Assembly (NCBI GenBank): GCA_025526995.1
Contig: JAHLKG010000019.1
Coordinates: 558,001 to 622,000 of the forward strand
Length of the DNA: 64,000 bases
Source of the DNA: Powellomyces hirtus
Taxonomy: Eukaryota; Chytridiomycota; Chytridiomycetes; Spizellomycetales; Powellomycetaceae
Direction of reading: 5' to 3'
Positions 11,103-22,536 of the stretch are shown here, piece after piece. A program made the translations under genes and the position numbers. Position 1 is the stretch's first letter. Each line of letters starts with the position of its first letter. Under the pieces are notes generated by a model, which saw only the letters and a program-made list of their open reading frames with translations, did not search any database and had not been told where the DNA came from.

Positions 11103-12421
11103 ATGGTCCTTCTCCGCAACATCTCGCTCCTCGTGCTCACCACCGTGACTACCGCAGGTTTGGAACCTCCCGCGCCTCTCCAGCAGCTCGCGGGCGTCAA
11201 CGGCCGGTACATTGGCGCCGCCATCGACGACAACAAGATGCTGGTAAAACCCCTCACCGACATCATCGGGCAACATTTTGCCTCTATGACTCCAGGCAAC
11301 AACATAAAGTCCTGGAATTTTCAAGTTTGCGCGGGCCGACTTGTCCATAGTTCTCGGGCGGACAACTCAGCCTGGCGGAACTGACGATGGCCACGTGGCC
11401 CAGCTTGTCACCCGGTACAAGGGCCAAATCATGCGCTGGGATGTGATCAAGAAGTGAAGTGTTGGACGAAGACGGCACGTTCCGGAATCCGGTATTCTTC
11501 CGCGTTCTTGGTGAAAACTTCATTGACGTTGCCTTCAAAGCCGCCCGCAATGTCAAACTGTACATGAACGACTACAACGTGGAGACTGTAGGCAAAACAT
11601 CCGACGCGTACCTCGCGCACGCCAAGCGTTGCCTCTCGCGCGGTACTCCTGTCCAGAGCACCAGTTTCCAAGCCCACCTGATGGTCGGGGAGGTCCCGGC
11701 GGCTGTCACCGCTGCCAACTACAAACGCTTCACGGACCTGGGTCTCGAGTTTCTGTGACGGAACTCGAAATCCGGGCTAACACCCCAATGACCGCGGGAC
11801 GATCGCTCAGGAGCAGACGGACTACAAGATTCTCGCTCGAAAAATGCGTCGATGTCACCATCTGGAGCATCTCGGACAAGTACTCCTGGATCCCGTCCAC
11901 TTTCCCGGGCACGGGCGATGTGCTTCCTTGGGAATTCAACTTTGCGGGCAAGCCGGCCTTGGAGGGCATTGTCGAAGCTCTGCAAGCCAACTCAGCATCT
12001 GCGCCCGGGCCTGCGCCCCCGCACTGGCGATCGCACCACCCAAGACCGCCGAGCCCGCCGCACCCAAAACCGAAAACGAGCAGCGATTGGTCGCAATCTA
12101 CTCCGACAAGGGATTCGCCAAGGACTGGTCCAACTGGTCCTGGAGTACTAAACTGCCACTTCTGCCATCTTCGCTGCCGTCACGTGCGGTGAGTTTCAAA
12201 TCCAAAGCCGCTTCCGCCGATTGACCCGTCTATACTTCCTGATTGCGTCCAACAGCCCGGCGGCGTTCAACATCCGCTTCACACAGGACAAGACCGCTTC
12301 CCAGATGTTGTCCCTGTCGCAGGCGACTCGCACAGGTAAAATCAACGAGGCGACGTGCACTCGATGCTACATGGACGTGTTCCACAACAAGGGTGGTGGC
12401 GACGCCAAGAAATCAGGATGA
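11103..12421 (+). pseudogene. Broken GH10 endo-xylanase gene with C-terminal extension
   Basis: The start encodes a signal-peptide-like N-terminus (MVLLRNISLLVLTTVTTAG), then the GH10 beginning (NGRYIGAAIDDN, ITPGNN-like SMTPGNNIKSWNF). GH10 blocks follow in changing frames: VTRYKGQIMRWDV, DEDGTFRNPVFFRVLGENFIDVAF, KLYMNDYN, TELEIR (the nucleophile strand) and ISDKYSWIPSTFPGTGD. At least three breaks are visible: loss of the RGHTLVWHS region near 11330, a frame-changing duplication at the acid/base Glu site near 11448-11460, and a one-base loss near 11750 just before TELEIR. A C-terminal module with KDWSNWSWST could be a carbohydrate-binding domain. The intact gene would have degraded plant xylan outside the cell. 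Very unlikely to be active as it stands. Confidence 0.75.
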
Positions 12422-13209
12422 AGACGTGGAAGCTTGAGAGAGTGCTGCAAGAAACTGAGTTTTCGCATCGGCCAAGTCTGTAGATAGAGAAGGTACGCGG
12501 GGGGTAGGGAAAAGGTAGATAAACAACCCTTATACCACCCAGACCAACACTGTAAATAGCATCAAGAAAATCCAATTGCACGGTGAGTTGATGTAGTTTA
12601 CATACATGAAAGAATATATTTGCGATATCTGAGCTATGTTGACTGCCCCGTGATCCACAAATCCGATTGAAGGAGGGTGAGGAAAGTTTGGGCACGAAGC
12701 GGTGGCGTAAGCATGACGCGTTGCGTCAACGGAGCCCTCGACCCTCCTCAGCATGGGCAAGCATTGCCCGCTCTCAATTAGCCCCCAGCTTGTCCTCTCG
12801 ATCGTGCATCAGCGAGGTTCCTCCGCTGCCCGATTTACGGCCAGTATCGGAATCCTGGATGATTGAAGAGAACGCACAACTTTACTGAGAGCAACAATTT
12901 CCCCATTTGATGATTGAGGAGACGAATTCGGCTAACGCAAAGAGGGCTCTAGCAACGGCTTGCTATATAGATGAAGGCGCTCGTGCAGTCCTCGGGAGAC
13001 GGAAATTGCTGAGTTACGGGGCTACGCGGATAATACATAATGCCGCGTTATTCCGGCGCCAAATGGGTCAACAGCTACTTTCCCCTCCAAGACCTAGACA
13101 AAAATGACAAACTGACTTTGCAGGAGCTGCTAGAGTTCAACAGTACAGGAAAGGCTTCTTGATCCTTGGATCTTTGATCCTGGTCTCGGATCTTGGATCT
13201 TTCTCATCG
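12422..13209. other. Intergenic region, nothing recognised
   Basis: About 790 bp between the GH10 remnant and the small F-box-like ORF. The only notable sequence is a short repeat near 13158-13202 (TTGGATCTTTGATCC, then CGGATCTTGGATCTTTC). Confidence 0.35.
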
Positions 13210-13533
13210 TCAGTTCCTAGCATATCTCTTTTGCAGCGCATTCCCATAAGTGGCTCGATAGTAGTCACCCAAACGATCGGCGCATACATCTCCATGGCGC
13301 ATCTTCAGCACAGCTGAGATCCGGCACATCTTGTTGCACTGGTGGTAAGGGTTCCAAGCGTTTGCACAATTGAGCTTTGATCGAACATAGCGTCCTCCAA
13401 GCTGCGCAGTGACAGATGGGTCAGCGTACCACAGGAAGATGTAGTCGAGGATTTCTTGTGGCAAAGCGGGAACTGTTGAAGGTTTTCTTGTCAAGTGAAG
13501 CATTGACATTAGACAAAAAAGTCTTTCCATCAT
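13210..13533 (-). CDS. Small F-box-like ORF
   Basis: An uninterrupted 107-residue frame starts at Met 13533, 35 bp downstream of the CRIPT stop and on the same strand. It contains PALPQEILDYIFLWYADPS, which resembles the first half of an F-box, followed by a Cys-containing tail. The tight spacing could mean that it lies in the CRIPT 3' UTR and is not translated. It is similar in kind, not visibly in sequence, to the F-box remnant at 4.5 kb. Function unknown. Confidence 0.3.
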   Translation of the reverse strand: MMERLFCLMSMLHLTRKPSTVPALPQEILDYIFLWYADPSVTAQLGGRYVRSKLNCANAWNPYHQCNKMCRISAVLKMRHGDVCADRLGDYYRATYGNALQKRYARN

Positions 13534-13567
13534 GTATTTGGCCCCTATTCCTTTCGAGGCTGCCCTC

Positions 13568-14126
13568 TTACTTCGATGCCATTTTGTAACCGGAGGTATC
13601 GAGGATTTGGACGCCGCACATTGCACAAATACCTGAAGTGATGGCAAAAGATACCATGTCAGCACGACCCACAAATATACCTAGTTCCACCTCTCAAACG
13701 CCCTCTCACCATTCTTATAAGCACACTGCTGACAGTACCGACTTCCATGCTGATGCACACGCTGCTTGCATACTTTGCACTTCGTTTCGTACGGCATGAA
13801 TTTGTTGCTGCCCATCCCTTTCATACTGCTGAGTTTGGCTTTGGACGAGAGGAGTTTGTTTTCGTTGATTTTGCGAGTTGTTGTCGATGCGGTGCTGGAT
13901 GATGTTGAAGATGAAGAACCCGTCTTGCTACTGCTGCCGCTGTTTTGCTTGGCGAAGGGGTCGCTGGTGGCCAACGTTGAGAGCTTCTTTTCGCCTGGGA
14001 TAACAGAAGGCGGTGAATACAAAACAGATATGAGGGTATAGCCAGAGAAACAATCTCGGCTACTTTTGATGCTGTGACAAAGCATGGGGAAGGCTAAGGT
14101 AAAGACTTACATTTTTTGCACACCAT
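13568..14126 (-). CDS. CRIPT: CRIPT-family zinc-binding protein
   Basis: Exons 14111-14126 (16 nt), 13710-13994 and 13568-13632 join in frame to 121 residues. The tiny first exon gives MVCKKC, completing the first CxxC. Exon 2 encodes EKKLSTLATSDPF, a Ser/Thr-rich insert, NKFMPYETKCKVCKQRVHQ and GSRYCQQCAYKNG. Exon 3 gives ICAMCGVQILDTSGYKMASK and the stop. The pairs of CxxC motifs and the C-terminal block are diagnostic of CRIPT. Mammalian CRIPT was first found as a PDZ ligand of PSD-95; its wide distribution in organisms without synapses and later work link it to the minor spliceosome. Here the protein is a little longer than usual because of the serine-rich stretch (residues about 22-45). 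Confidence 0.92.
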
Positions 14127-14452
14127 GTCTGTCGGTAAGACGACGAACTGCTTTGACGGGATTTCGAAGTCGTTCAAAGAAACTTCTTTACAACAGAATC
14201 CGCGAGAGTCATCGCGACTATTTCTGGCATGCGTTCCATCTGGCGTATTTGAAACCTCACCCTCTTTGTTTTTATCTGCATTTGTCAACCACCGAACGAC
14301 ATTTCAAAGATATTCAAGTGTGATTTCCTTTCGTCAAACGCAACAGGAAACCGAGCGATTCAACTGCTAGTTTCTCGCAACCATTTGCGGTCTCCCAAAC
14401 GAAGTAGCGAATTCGGCGAACCAAGAGCACCACACGGGACGCATCCTCCAAC
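14127..14452. other. Divergent promoter region of CRIPT and CFD1
   Basis: 326 bp between the two start codons. No motif stands out. Confidence 0.4.
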
Positions 14453-15408
14453 ATGACCGAATCAGTAGACCAACCAACCCATCTCTCCAAAGTCAAACAC
14501 ATTGTGCTTGTTCTCTCGGGCAAGGGCGGCGTGGGAAAAAGCACCGTGACGACCGAGCTCGCGTTGTCGTTGGTAGAAGAGGGGAAGCGTGTGGGTGTAC
14601 TGGACATCGATTTGACGGGCCCGAGCGTGCCACGGATGTTTGGGCTGGAGAATCATCAGGTGCATCAGGCGTCGACGGGGTAAGTCAGCGGACTGATCGG
14701 AAGATTGTGGGAATCAGACAGAAAACTGACTCTTGCGTGTTTGCATAGATGGGTCCCCGTGTACACGAATGAGAGCAAAAGCCTGGCTGTGATGTCCCTC
14801 GGTTTCCTCCTGCAGAACAAGGACGATGCAGTTGTGTGGCGAGGTCCCAAGAAGACCGCCATGATCAAGCAATTCCTCGAAGACGTTGCATGGGGTGATA
14901 TTGACTACCTCTTGATTGACACCCCACCGGGCACATCTGACGAACACATCGCGGTTGTGGAGAACCTGCGCGACTATAACCCGGACGGCGCCGTGATTGT
15001 GACGACTCCCCAAGCCGTGGCTTTGGCTGATGTGCGCAAAGAGTTGAACTTCTGCCACAAAACCAAAATCCCAATCTTGGGCGTTGTAGAAAATATGAGC
15101 GGGTTCATATGTCCTTACTGCACAGTACGTTTCGTTGAATGCTTCTATATGTACTTTTCGCGATCTGGAACTAAGCAACCACATTCATGTAGGAATGCTC
15201 CGACATCTTTTCCAAAGGCGGCGGCGAGGCAATGGCCAAGGAGTTCAACGTCGATTTCCTCGGCCGGGTCCCCATCGACCCGACACTGACAGCGCTCATC
15301 GAGGCAGAGGGCGGCACATTCAGCACGCGATTCACGCAGTCGGGAATTTACCCGATATTCAAAGACATCACGAAGATGGTCATGAGCAAATGTGGGGACA
15401 TCTCATAG
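14453..15408 (+). CDS. CFD1: Cytosolic Fe-S cluster assembly scaffold Cfd1/NUBP2
   Basis: Exons 14453-14679, 14749-15124 and 15193-15408 join in frame to 272 residues. Motifs: deviant Walker A/P-loop [11 protein letters not shown] near residue 22, [12 protein letters not shown], the [13 protein letters not shown] switch, and the cluster-binding CPYCTEC formed across intron 2. It lacks the N-terminal four-Cys extension of Nbp35, which assigns it to the Cfd1/NUBP2 branch. Cfd1 and Nbp35 form the scaffold on which cytosolic and nuclear [4Fe-4S] clusters are built. Introns are 69 and 68 nt. Length is normal for the family. Confidence 0.95.
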
Positions 15409-15495
15409 GAACAGCCAATAGTCATACATATTTTTTTACATAGCGAAAACCATAGAACAGCAATCATTTTCCCGCCGCACCAAAATATAGTGGGA

Positions 15496-17562
15496 TTATC
15501 CTTTATCAAAGTCCAAATGCCGACCTCCCTTCAAGCTTGATGTACTGTTTGAATTGCCACCGTGATCGACGAAGTCGGTGTTCTTTCTGGCCTGCAGCCG
15601 CCGCGTTGCTTTCTTGGACACCTTCGCGTCTGTTGCTAATCGGGAATTAGCTTCTTCAAGCTTGATCTTATCGAAGTATCTGGCATGGGATGGTGAGGGG
15701 GAAGACGACTTGTCGGCGTTCCTTCTCCGCCGCCGCATTTCCGTCTTGGACATGTTCGCGTCTCTTGGTAATCGGGCTTTGGCTTCTTTTTTGAGGTCTT
15801 TCTGTGTTTGCTTTTGTGCGGTTTTGAGGTCTTTCTGTGTTTGCTTTTGCGCGGCTTTGAGGTCTTTCAGTGTTTGCTTTTGTGCGGTTTTGAGGTCTTT
15901 CTGTGTTTGCTTTTGTGCGGCTTTGGGATCTATCTGTGTTTGCTTTTGTGCGAGCCATTCCTTCAATTCTTCTTTAAAGACAGAGTCTGGTTGGTTGGCA
16001 GGAAGGCGCATGCTAGACCGGTAGAGCGGGCGGGATTCAAGAACCTGTCGAAAATATCCTCGATGAGAAACCGTGTCCTATAAATGGCATAAACAAAGAA
16101 GGAGGGCTCACCTGCGCAGGCACGTGAAGTATGTATCCCAACATGGATGACTTGTTGGTCTCCCCGGCGAGGTATTCGCGATCCGCTGCAAGGAGCTCTT
16201 CGTAGGCAGCCCTCAAATGAGATTTTACCTCCTCGACTTTGCTGAACCCGGCAGTGACATTCGCGTGAGGGGGGGACGGATCGATGACCTCCAGTTTTCC
16301 ACCGCTTCCCGTCTTTGGCAGCATGGCAGGTCCCCGGAAACAGCCTGGGTTCAGGGCCCAGTCCCGATAATTGTACTTCCCGCCGGCCATGAATGTGGCT
16401 AAGAAATCAAGGAAGTATGTTCCAATGTTAGGGTTGCGCTGGTTGGTATATTGATGTGCGCAAATGTCGGGATGAATTTTGAGAAACCCGGCAACCCAGC
16501 ATGTCAACGGGTAACCGCCCGCGGACCCGTTGCCACCTGAGTTCAAATTTCGCACATGCAGGAACTGCTTGAGGACCATCACGAGAGGTCGCAAGGCAGG
16601 AAGCTCTTTCATGAGCGCGGCGGTGGATGCACACGATGCCACGCCCGACCACTGGTTGAAACTGACGTCTATAGGAATGCCCTAAAAAACCAAGGCAAAT
16701 AACAAGTCAGTGACGTGACCCCAAGGTCTGGATGAGTTTGACACACACCGATTCTCTATCTGCGCACTAAGAGAATGTGAGCAATTTGACCAAAACACTA
16801 TAGCCTGAATGCAGGATCCGACACGCACCGATATGATAGGCACGCGCGCCTTTGAGATGTAGAAGGACTTGGCCGAATTTCGCATAATGACGCTCTTGAA
16901 CGGCTGCATCCCTTGCACCATCTCTTTCTGCGTCGGTTCGTCCGGAAAGTCGTTGTCCAGGATGACAAGATCCAGATCTGACGTCGGAAGGGCCAACCCG
17001 GTTTCCAGTGATCCGAAACACTTTAGCGTTGCTGATCGCTTACGATTCTCAACCATGTTTCGGTAGTTAGAGATGATCGAACCGCGAAACGTGACTTCTT
17101 CGGGCGTGAGGGCCATCATGGCAAGAAAATCATGGATCTCCTCCGTGAGCCGTCGTTCAAGGTCTCCGATGTAGCGAGTCTCCGGATGAACCCAGTGCGG
17201 GATGCATTTGTGCTGGTAGGATCGGATGTTGACCTGGTAGGTGCGATCTAATGTGAAATCGATGAAAGGTCAGATTTCCTGACTGGCTGAAAAAACATCG
17301 CAAACCGGCGTGGTGCGTCTGATGCAAACATAAAGCCCAGGAACTTGAGATCTTTCTTACTTTTCTTTTTGGGATGAAGCTGCTGATCTACTTCACCAGC
17401 CTCCAGTTCACTACTGTTTCCACGCTTTCGCTTCTCGGTTTGATGCGGCGAAGCAGGTTTGACCGGTGATGCTGCGCAGTCCATGAGGCTACGGAAGTTG
17501 AAGGAACCTGTTTCCTGTTTTACAGCCACCCCGTCTGAGGGAGCCGTTATCTCGTTCAACAT
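15496..17562 (-). CDS. Non-canonical poly(A) polymerase (TRF4/Cid14-like)
   Basis: Four exons on the minus strand start at MLNEITAPSDG (17562). An N-terminal basic, probably nuclear region (EKRKRGNSSELEAGE, KKKSK) is followed by the nucleotidyltransferase core: CFGSLETGLALPTSDLDLVIL (GS box and catalytic DxD) and GIPIDVSFN with the third Asp. The PAP-associated domain follows (LRPLVMVLKQFLHVRNL, GGYPLTCWVAGFL). This is the order in Trf4/5 and Cid14 of the TRAMP complex, which adds short A tails to aberrant nuclear RNAs. The C-terminal about 150 residues are lysine-rich and contain five 11-residue repeats (see repeat), absent from typical family members. Confidence 0.9.
15793..15957 (-). repeat. 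Five 33-nt in-frame tandem repeats in the polymerase gene
   Basis: Units start at about 15793, 15826, 15859, 15892 and 15925. On the minus strand each encodes 11 residues of the form AQKQTQKDLKT. The unit length is three times eleven, so the frame is kept. The result is a charged, probably helical C-terminal tail. Confidence 0.9.
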
Positions 17563-17815
17563 CCCTTGTGAATAAATACAAATAATATCTAGTATCTAAA
17601 GACAATAATTTAGGGTGCAGGAAGCTGTCTACGAGTCGTTTTCACTTTCGAAATCCTCCATGGAAAAAAAAGAGGGGCTGGCAAAAGAAGAACGAACGAA
17701 CGAGAACGAACGCGACAATGCTAAGAAAAGGATCAGTGCTGACTCTCTACCCGTTATTTCTTTTTTCTTTTTCCCTCCGTTGAGACGAACGTTTAAACTT
17801 ATTTCGGTTATTGTA

Positions 17816-19509
17816 ATGGAACAGAATAACAACTCACAAAGTTCAGGCTTCCGTCCTCCGCCTGCGTGGCACCGCGGAGGAGGAGGAGGAGGAGGTCGCG
17901 GTGGTCGGGGTCGAGGTTCTGGTAATTGGCGCCCGCACCGCGGGGGAGGAGGAAGGGGAGGAAGCTATAGGCAGGAACCTTATCCGACCAACCACGACTC
18001 GAATGCCTCTTCAACGTCTTATGCGAGCTACGGCAATGTCGACCATAGGCAGCAGTTTCAACAGCCGCAGCCTTTTGCACAGCCATACCAGTACCAGCAA
18101 TATCCGCAACAGCAACAGCAGACGCCTGAGTCGCAGCAGCAAGTATCAGCTTTCAACCAATACTACCCACAGCAGAGCTTAGACCCTACCACCAGCATGA
18201 ACCCGCAGCAGCACCAACAATACCTGCTCCAACAACAGCAGCAAATCCTCCTCCAACAGCAACAACGCAACTTGGCACTCCTTCCTGCAGCGGTGATGGC
18301 CATGGCAGGACATTTCGGCCTTCTTGCCCAACATCAACAACAAGAACCGCAGCAACCACAGACAGCACAGTTCACCAACACATACCCGCAGAACCCGACG
18401 CACGAACAATACCCACCACCAACAACAGCGCCCACTCCCGCAATCGGGCAGTACCAGTGCATAGAATGCGACAAATCGTTTCACCAGAAGAGCCAGTACG
18501 TGACGCATTGTGCCACCCATATCAAATGCGAACACTGCGATTTTATGGCTTCGAAACGCGTGGTGAAGATCCACGAGGAGGATGAGCATGCCGCGCTCAT
18601 CGAAGGCCTAAAGTAAGTGGAGACCGGATGGCGCGGCTCTGGCCTTTCTGCAATACGCGAACATGTAGCATGGACCATTGGCTCACATATGACTTCGTAC
18701 TTCCCTTGCCTCAGACCGGCGTTCGTGTCTACAGATTCTCCGGAAGAGATCGCGAAATGGATTGCAGACCGAAAGAAAAGATACCCAACGGACGCCAACA
18801 TTGAAGCAAAGGCAAAGGAAGAACAGGCGCGGATTGATCGGGGTGAGCTTCCGCGGGGCACAAAACGCCTGCGAGGCAGCAAACGGCCTGCTCCACCACA
18901 ACGGACCCCGCGCGAAGTTCCCATCAAAGCCGAACCAAACACCATGGACGTGGACCCAGCACCGCCACTGAAACAAGTAGACACGGGATTAGGTCTCCTT
19001 TCCGGCTACGCATCCGACATCTCGTCCTCTTCATCATCATCCTCCGCCTCCTCTGGCGCCAACTTATCCGCGACAGACTCGGAGACATTGTCATCCGACG
19101 ATGACACAGATTCTGAAACAGTAGCAGAACCTACACTGCAGGCGCCGTCAGTAGGACAGCAACCACTCAACGGACGCAAGCCACGCATCTGCAGATTCTT
19201 TCTTCAGAAACGCTGCCTCAAGGGTGACAATTGTGCGTTCCGACACGAGGCGCCCCCGCCGCGACAGTCACAGCAGAAAGGTCCGCAACAGCAACACAAC
19301 AAAAATCAGCGTGAACCGCAGCATAACCGACGGCCGCTGCTGAAATCGGTAATGAACGTAGTTGTGCGTGCAAAAAGTGCGGTGCTGTTGATCCGTCACT
19401 AACTTCCTCTGTGCAGCTGCTTGAATCGGACATTCGCAAGGAAAAGTCAATCGTGTTGCAATGTATACGGCATATCGTGCAAAATAATTTCTTCCAGCCG
19501 CCGCCATAG
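17816..19509 (+). CDS. NUFIP1: NUFIP1-like snoRNP assembly factor
   Basis: Exons 17816-18612, 18715-19348 and 19417-19509 join in frame to 507 residues. Order: Gly/Arg-rich N-terminus (residues about 20-50), a long Gln-rich stretch, a C2H2-like zinc finger (QCIECDKSFHQKSQYVTHCATH), the NUFIP1 core motif DSPEEIAKWIADRKKRYPT at the exon 2 start, a serine/acidic region, a CCCH zinc finger (CRFFLQKRCLKGDNCAFRH) and the conserved end LLESDIRKEKSIVLQCIRHI. NUFIP1 (yeast Rsa1) helps the R2TP/HSP90 machinery assemble box C/D snoRNPs. An extended frame reaches back to 17615, but the ATG at 17816 precedes the Gly/Arg region without a stretch of low-quality sequence. Confidence 0.9.
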
Positions 19510-20832
19510 TGCGGCAAATCATCTACAATAATAGCACAGGCTCGCACCAAAACATACGTCACGCATCACAAACTTTCAATCTCTACACATAAACCCTGTC
19601 TCTCAGTTTAAAGCTTCTCAGGCGTAGACTTGCATTTACAGAAGCGGATGTGATACTATCACCTGTACTCGCTCTTTCGGCTTCGGTGCTGACTAAGCAG
19701 GGCAAGTCGCGGTTGTTCCAACGCGTATGTTTGCCATGCGATATCGGTGCGGAATGGGCAGTAGGCAAGTGCACTAAACGCAGTGATTTGTTTCTGACTG
19801 CATGCAAGATTATCCAGGCATTCTCTCAAGATTTCAGGCATGGCGACGTCTGCGCGGCTTACAGAAGTTTAGCCAGCCATGATGATTTCACACTGCGCTG
19901 CGCTGAATGGCAGCCACCGTGGCCGACGCAGAGGAGGATGAGCCAAGCACGACTGCGGGCACCGCTCCCATGGCTGGCTACACAGCTTCCCCCAGCATTG
20001 ACTGGGCTGGCTGAGTACCTGCATCACGGGTATGCCTTCTTTCCCCCTTTCCCTTCCGTCCGCTGTATGACGTTAAGCTCCTAGGGTCCGCCAAAGACTA
20101 TTAAACTGCTGGGTAGTCCCGGGATATACTACTTCAAAACTCATACGGGTCATTGCGATGACTGCTGATGAAACTCGTGCCGTCCGTCCATAGACGATAA
20201 ACTTTTGGTTAGAACAACGTATGGGTGGGTTTTTGGTGAGCCCTGATTCCCTTTCGGGGTGATACATACGGCAACCCTCTTCCGAGGGTCCGGGACACCA
20301 TCACCGGTCTTAGGAATGGGCCTCACACACTTGAGCATGAAGATGGTTTCATGGAAAATGGTCTTTGATTATCATCTTCATCGTGGTGGCCAGGATTTCA
20401 GAGCACTACTCCGTGACTGCTGGGCCAGTGGCGCGGTTATGGGTGAGTTGTGCAGGAACTGGCCCAATGTTGGGGTTGGGAGGGGACCCAGTGTTTCTCA
20501 CAGACTTTTGGACTGATCGGACTTTGATCCGCTGACAACATAAGTACGAAAACACCAGGAATAGGGTGGACGCTATGAATATGCTGATAACTGGGATACT
20601 GTTTGTCCTGGTGTACTGTAGCATTTGTCTTCCGTTCGTCGTGAGTTTCGGACACCCACTGTGGCTTAGTCACCCAGTTCGGACAACTCGGACATTGACA
20701 AGTCCTTTTCCCCTCCTCTCCTTCAGCGTACATACTCTGCCCTCATCACATTTCATCATCTGAACTTCTCCCCACTCACACACACACATACACATCTTCA
20801 CTCTCACTACACACCCACATACCGCACACACC
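19510..20832. other. Intergenic region with a possible structured RNA
   Basis: 1.3 kb between NUFIP1 and CHZ1. Open frames here (for example 19650-20084) show no similarity I recognise. A block of hairpins at about 20238-20331 is listed separately. Confidence 0.4.
20238..20331 (+). ncRNA. Candidate structured RNA element
   Basis: Several short self-complementary segments lie together: CCCTTTCGGGG, the perfect hairpin ACCCTCTTCCGAGGGT, and an outer pairing of GTGAGCCC with GGGCCTCAC about 80 nt apart. A box-C-like TGATGAAA lies about 70 nt upstream. It does not match tRNA, U3, U6 or SRP RNA by eye. The structure may be chance; strand is arbitrary. Confidence 0.2.
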
Positions 20833-21480
20833 ATGCTCGCTACATCTGAGAACGCTACTGTTGTCCCCGTCGAGAAGGGTCAGGAAGGGTACGTTGATCT
20901 CTCCCATCCGGTCCCTCTGCTCCAACGTGCGAACAGGAGTGCGCTGTTTTTTTACAAACCCCAACACTGTCGCTATCTACCTTGCTTGTCTGTCTCATTG
21001 ATTGATATGCTGATGCACCCCACCCTTCCTCTGTTTTTGCTTGGCTCCGACACATCTAGAACTAAAGAGGTTGACTCGGTCAAGAATGTTGCTGCCACCG
21101 AATCCACCACGACCACCAACCCCGCCCCCGCCGCGGACGTTGTGATGGACACCCCCACCGATGGCGAAAGTGACGAGGACGATAGGATGGAGGTTGATGA
21201 TGAGCATGCGGAGCTTGAACTCGGTAAGAAAAGAAGGAAAAAAAAGTGCAAAACGATAATATTGCACTTCTTTTGTACTTACATTTTTTTCTTTGTTCTT
21301 TTCCTTCTTGTTTTTTGTGACGTAGAGGAAAACGACATGGCCGAGATTGACGCTTCCAACATTCTCACCTCGCGAACTCGCGGCGTCAAGATTGACTTTG
21401 CCAACCTGCCCGAAGAGGAGCGATTGGGCGCCGACGAAGACGACGAGGAGGATGCGGATGTCGTTATGGACGACGAGTAG
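20833..21480 (+). CDS. CHZ1: Histone H2A.Z chaperone Chz1
   Basis: Exons 20833-20888, 21060-21223 and 21326-21480 join in frame to 124 residues. The protein is small and acidic. The CHZ motif lies in exon 3: NILTSRTRGVKIDFANL, followed by an acidic tail (EDDEEDADVVMDDE). A second acidic patch (SDEDDRMEVDDEHAE) comes before it. This is the layout of Chz1, which escorts H2A.Z-H2B dimers for exchange by SWR1. Size is close to the family norm. Confidence 0.93.
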   Translation: MLATSENATVVPVEKGQEGYVDLSHPVPLLQRANRSALFFYKPQHCRYLPCLSVSLIDMLMHPTLPLFLLGSDTSRTKEVDSVKNVAATESTTTTNPAPAADVVMDTPTDGESDEDDRMEVDDEHAELELGKKRRKKKCKTIILHFFCTYIFFFVLFLLVFCDVEENDMAEIDASNILTSRTRGVKIDFANLPEEERLGADEDDEEDADVVMDDE

Positions 21481-22536
21481 AGAAAAGCCAAATCCCCCTC
21501 CGTCAAACGTCACAAGAATAAGGAGGGACATGCAGCTGAAACACAAACTCAAATCCTAGACCACAGCCGGGCGTATCGCTTTTCCCTCCATTCATTGCCT
21601 TTTCTCCAACACCCGCTCCCCCGACTCGTGTTCGTGTCTCGCGTGGATGTGTCTTGTGTCGATGTGTTTGTGTCTCTCTGCCCTTGCCCCCTTGTGACTG
21701 CACTTGACCTTTTTTCTTCTTTCCTTGTGTATTTGTATATCTGTGTATCCCTGCGTTGTAGCTAGTGTTGTGAATATGTGGAGGCAGATCTGTAAATTAT
21801 CCCTTCTTTGTAACAATATCTGGCGATTCGTTGTACATTGATGGCGTGCCGCAGTGTGAGGAGCATATTTTGTAAGTTTTGGAGCGTCACCGACGAGGTC
21901 CCACAGATACATGGGTCTCAATATACTTCGCAGATTCAGAGGATGGTTATCAACAGAGTGCCATTCTAAACTGGAGTTTAGCTAGCGCTCCGTTTTGCAT
22001 GTTGATTCTCAGTGGAGGCCCAAGTGGCGCAAGATCGACGCATACATCAGCATTTTCAATTTGTCGTTGGTCGCGCGTTTTCTTTCCTTCTCTGGTTCAT
22101 GACAAACTTCTCCTTAGCTACTTGATCTCCGCGCGAACCAGGGGCAAGGCAGACCAGCAAAAGAAGTGGGCGGGCGCAAGAAAGGCAACGCATAATAGAC
22201 CGACGCAAGGGGGGTCTTCACGACAAGAAATAAGGATTTGAAGAAAAAGGTATATCACAGCTAATCCATGAGCCAATGAAAGGTTAGAAAAAGAAACAGA
22301 GAAAGAAAAGGAAGAAGGAAAGGCAAGAGCACCAAAGTGGGCCAACAGCAAGGGGGTGATGTGGTGTTTTGTTGGATGGGAAGCAGACGACCAGCGCGGG
22401 TGGATATATGGGTTTGTCTGTGTGATGCATGGATGAGTTGGGAGGCGGTGTTCGCGTGGGTGTGTGTGTGGGGTGGCGATAGTGTTCAGCGTCGTTTGAA
22501 GCAGTGTTGTGTGAGTCTGTGAGGTAATGCGGGTTG
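21481..22536. other. Convergent intergenic region
   Basis: It holds the 3' ends of CHZ1 and SSK1. T-rich and TGTGT-rich tracts at 21610-21780 look like a 3' UTR. No gene recognised. Confidence 0.4.

Noticed and set aside
20100..20470. U3, RNase P or SRP RNA in the NUFIP1-CHZ1 interval
   Set aside because: The conserved boxes of these RNAs (U3 box A/B, RNase P CR-I and CR-V, SRP helix 8) are not present; only generic hairpins remain.
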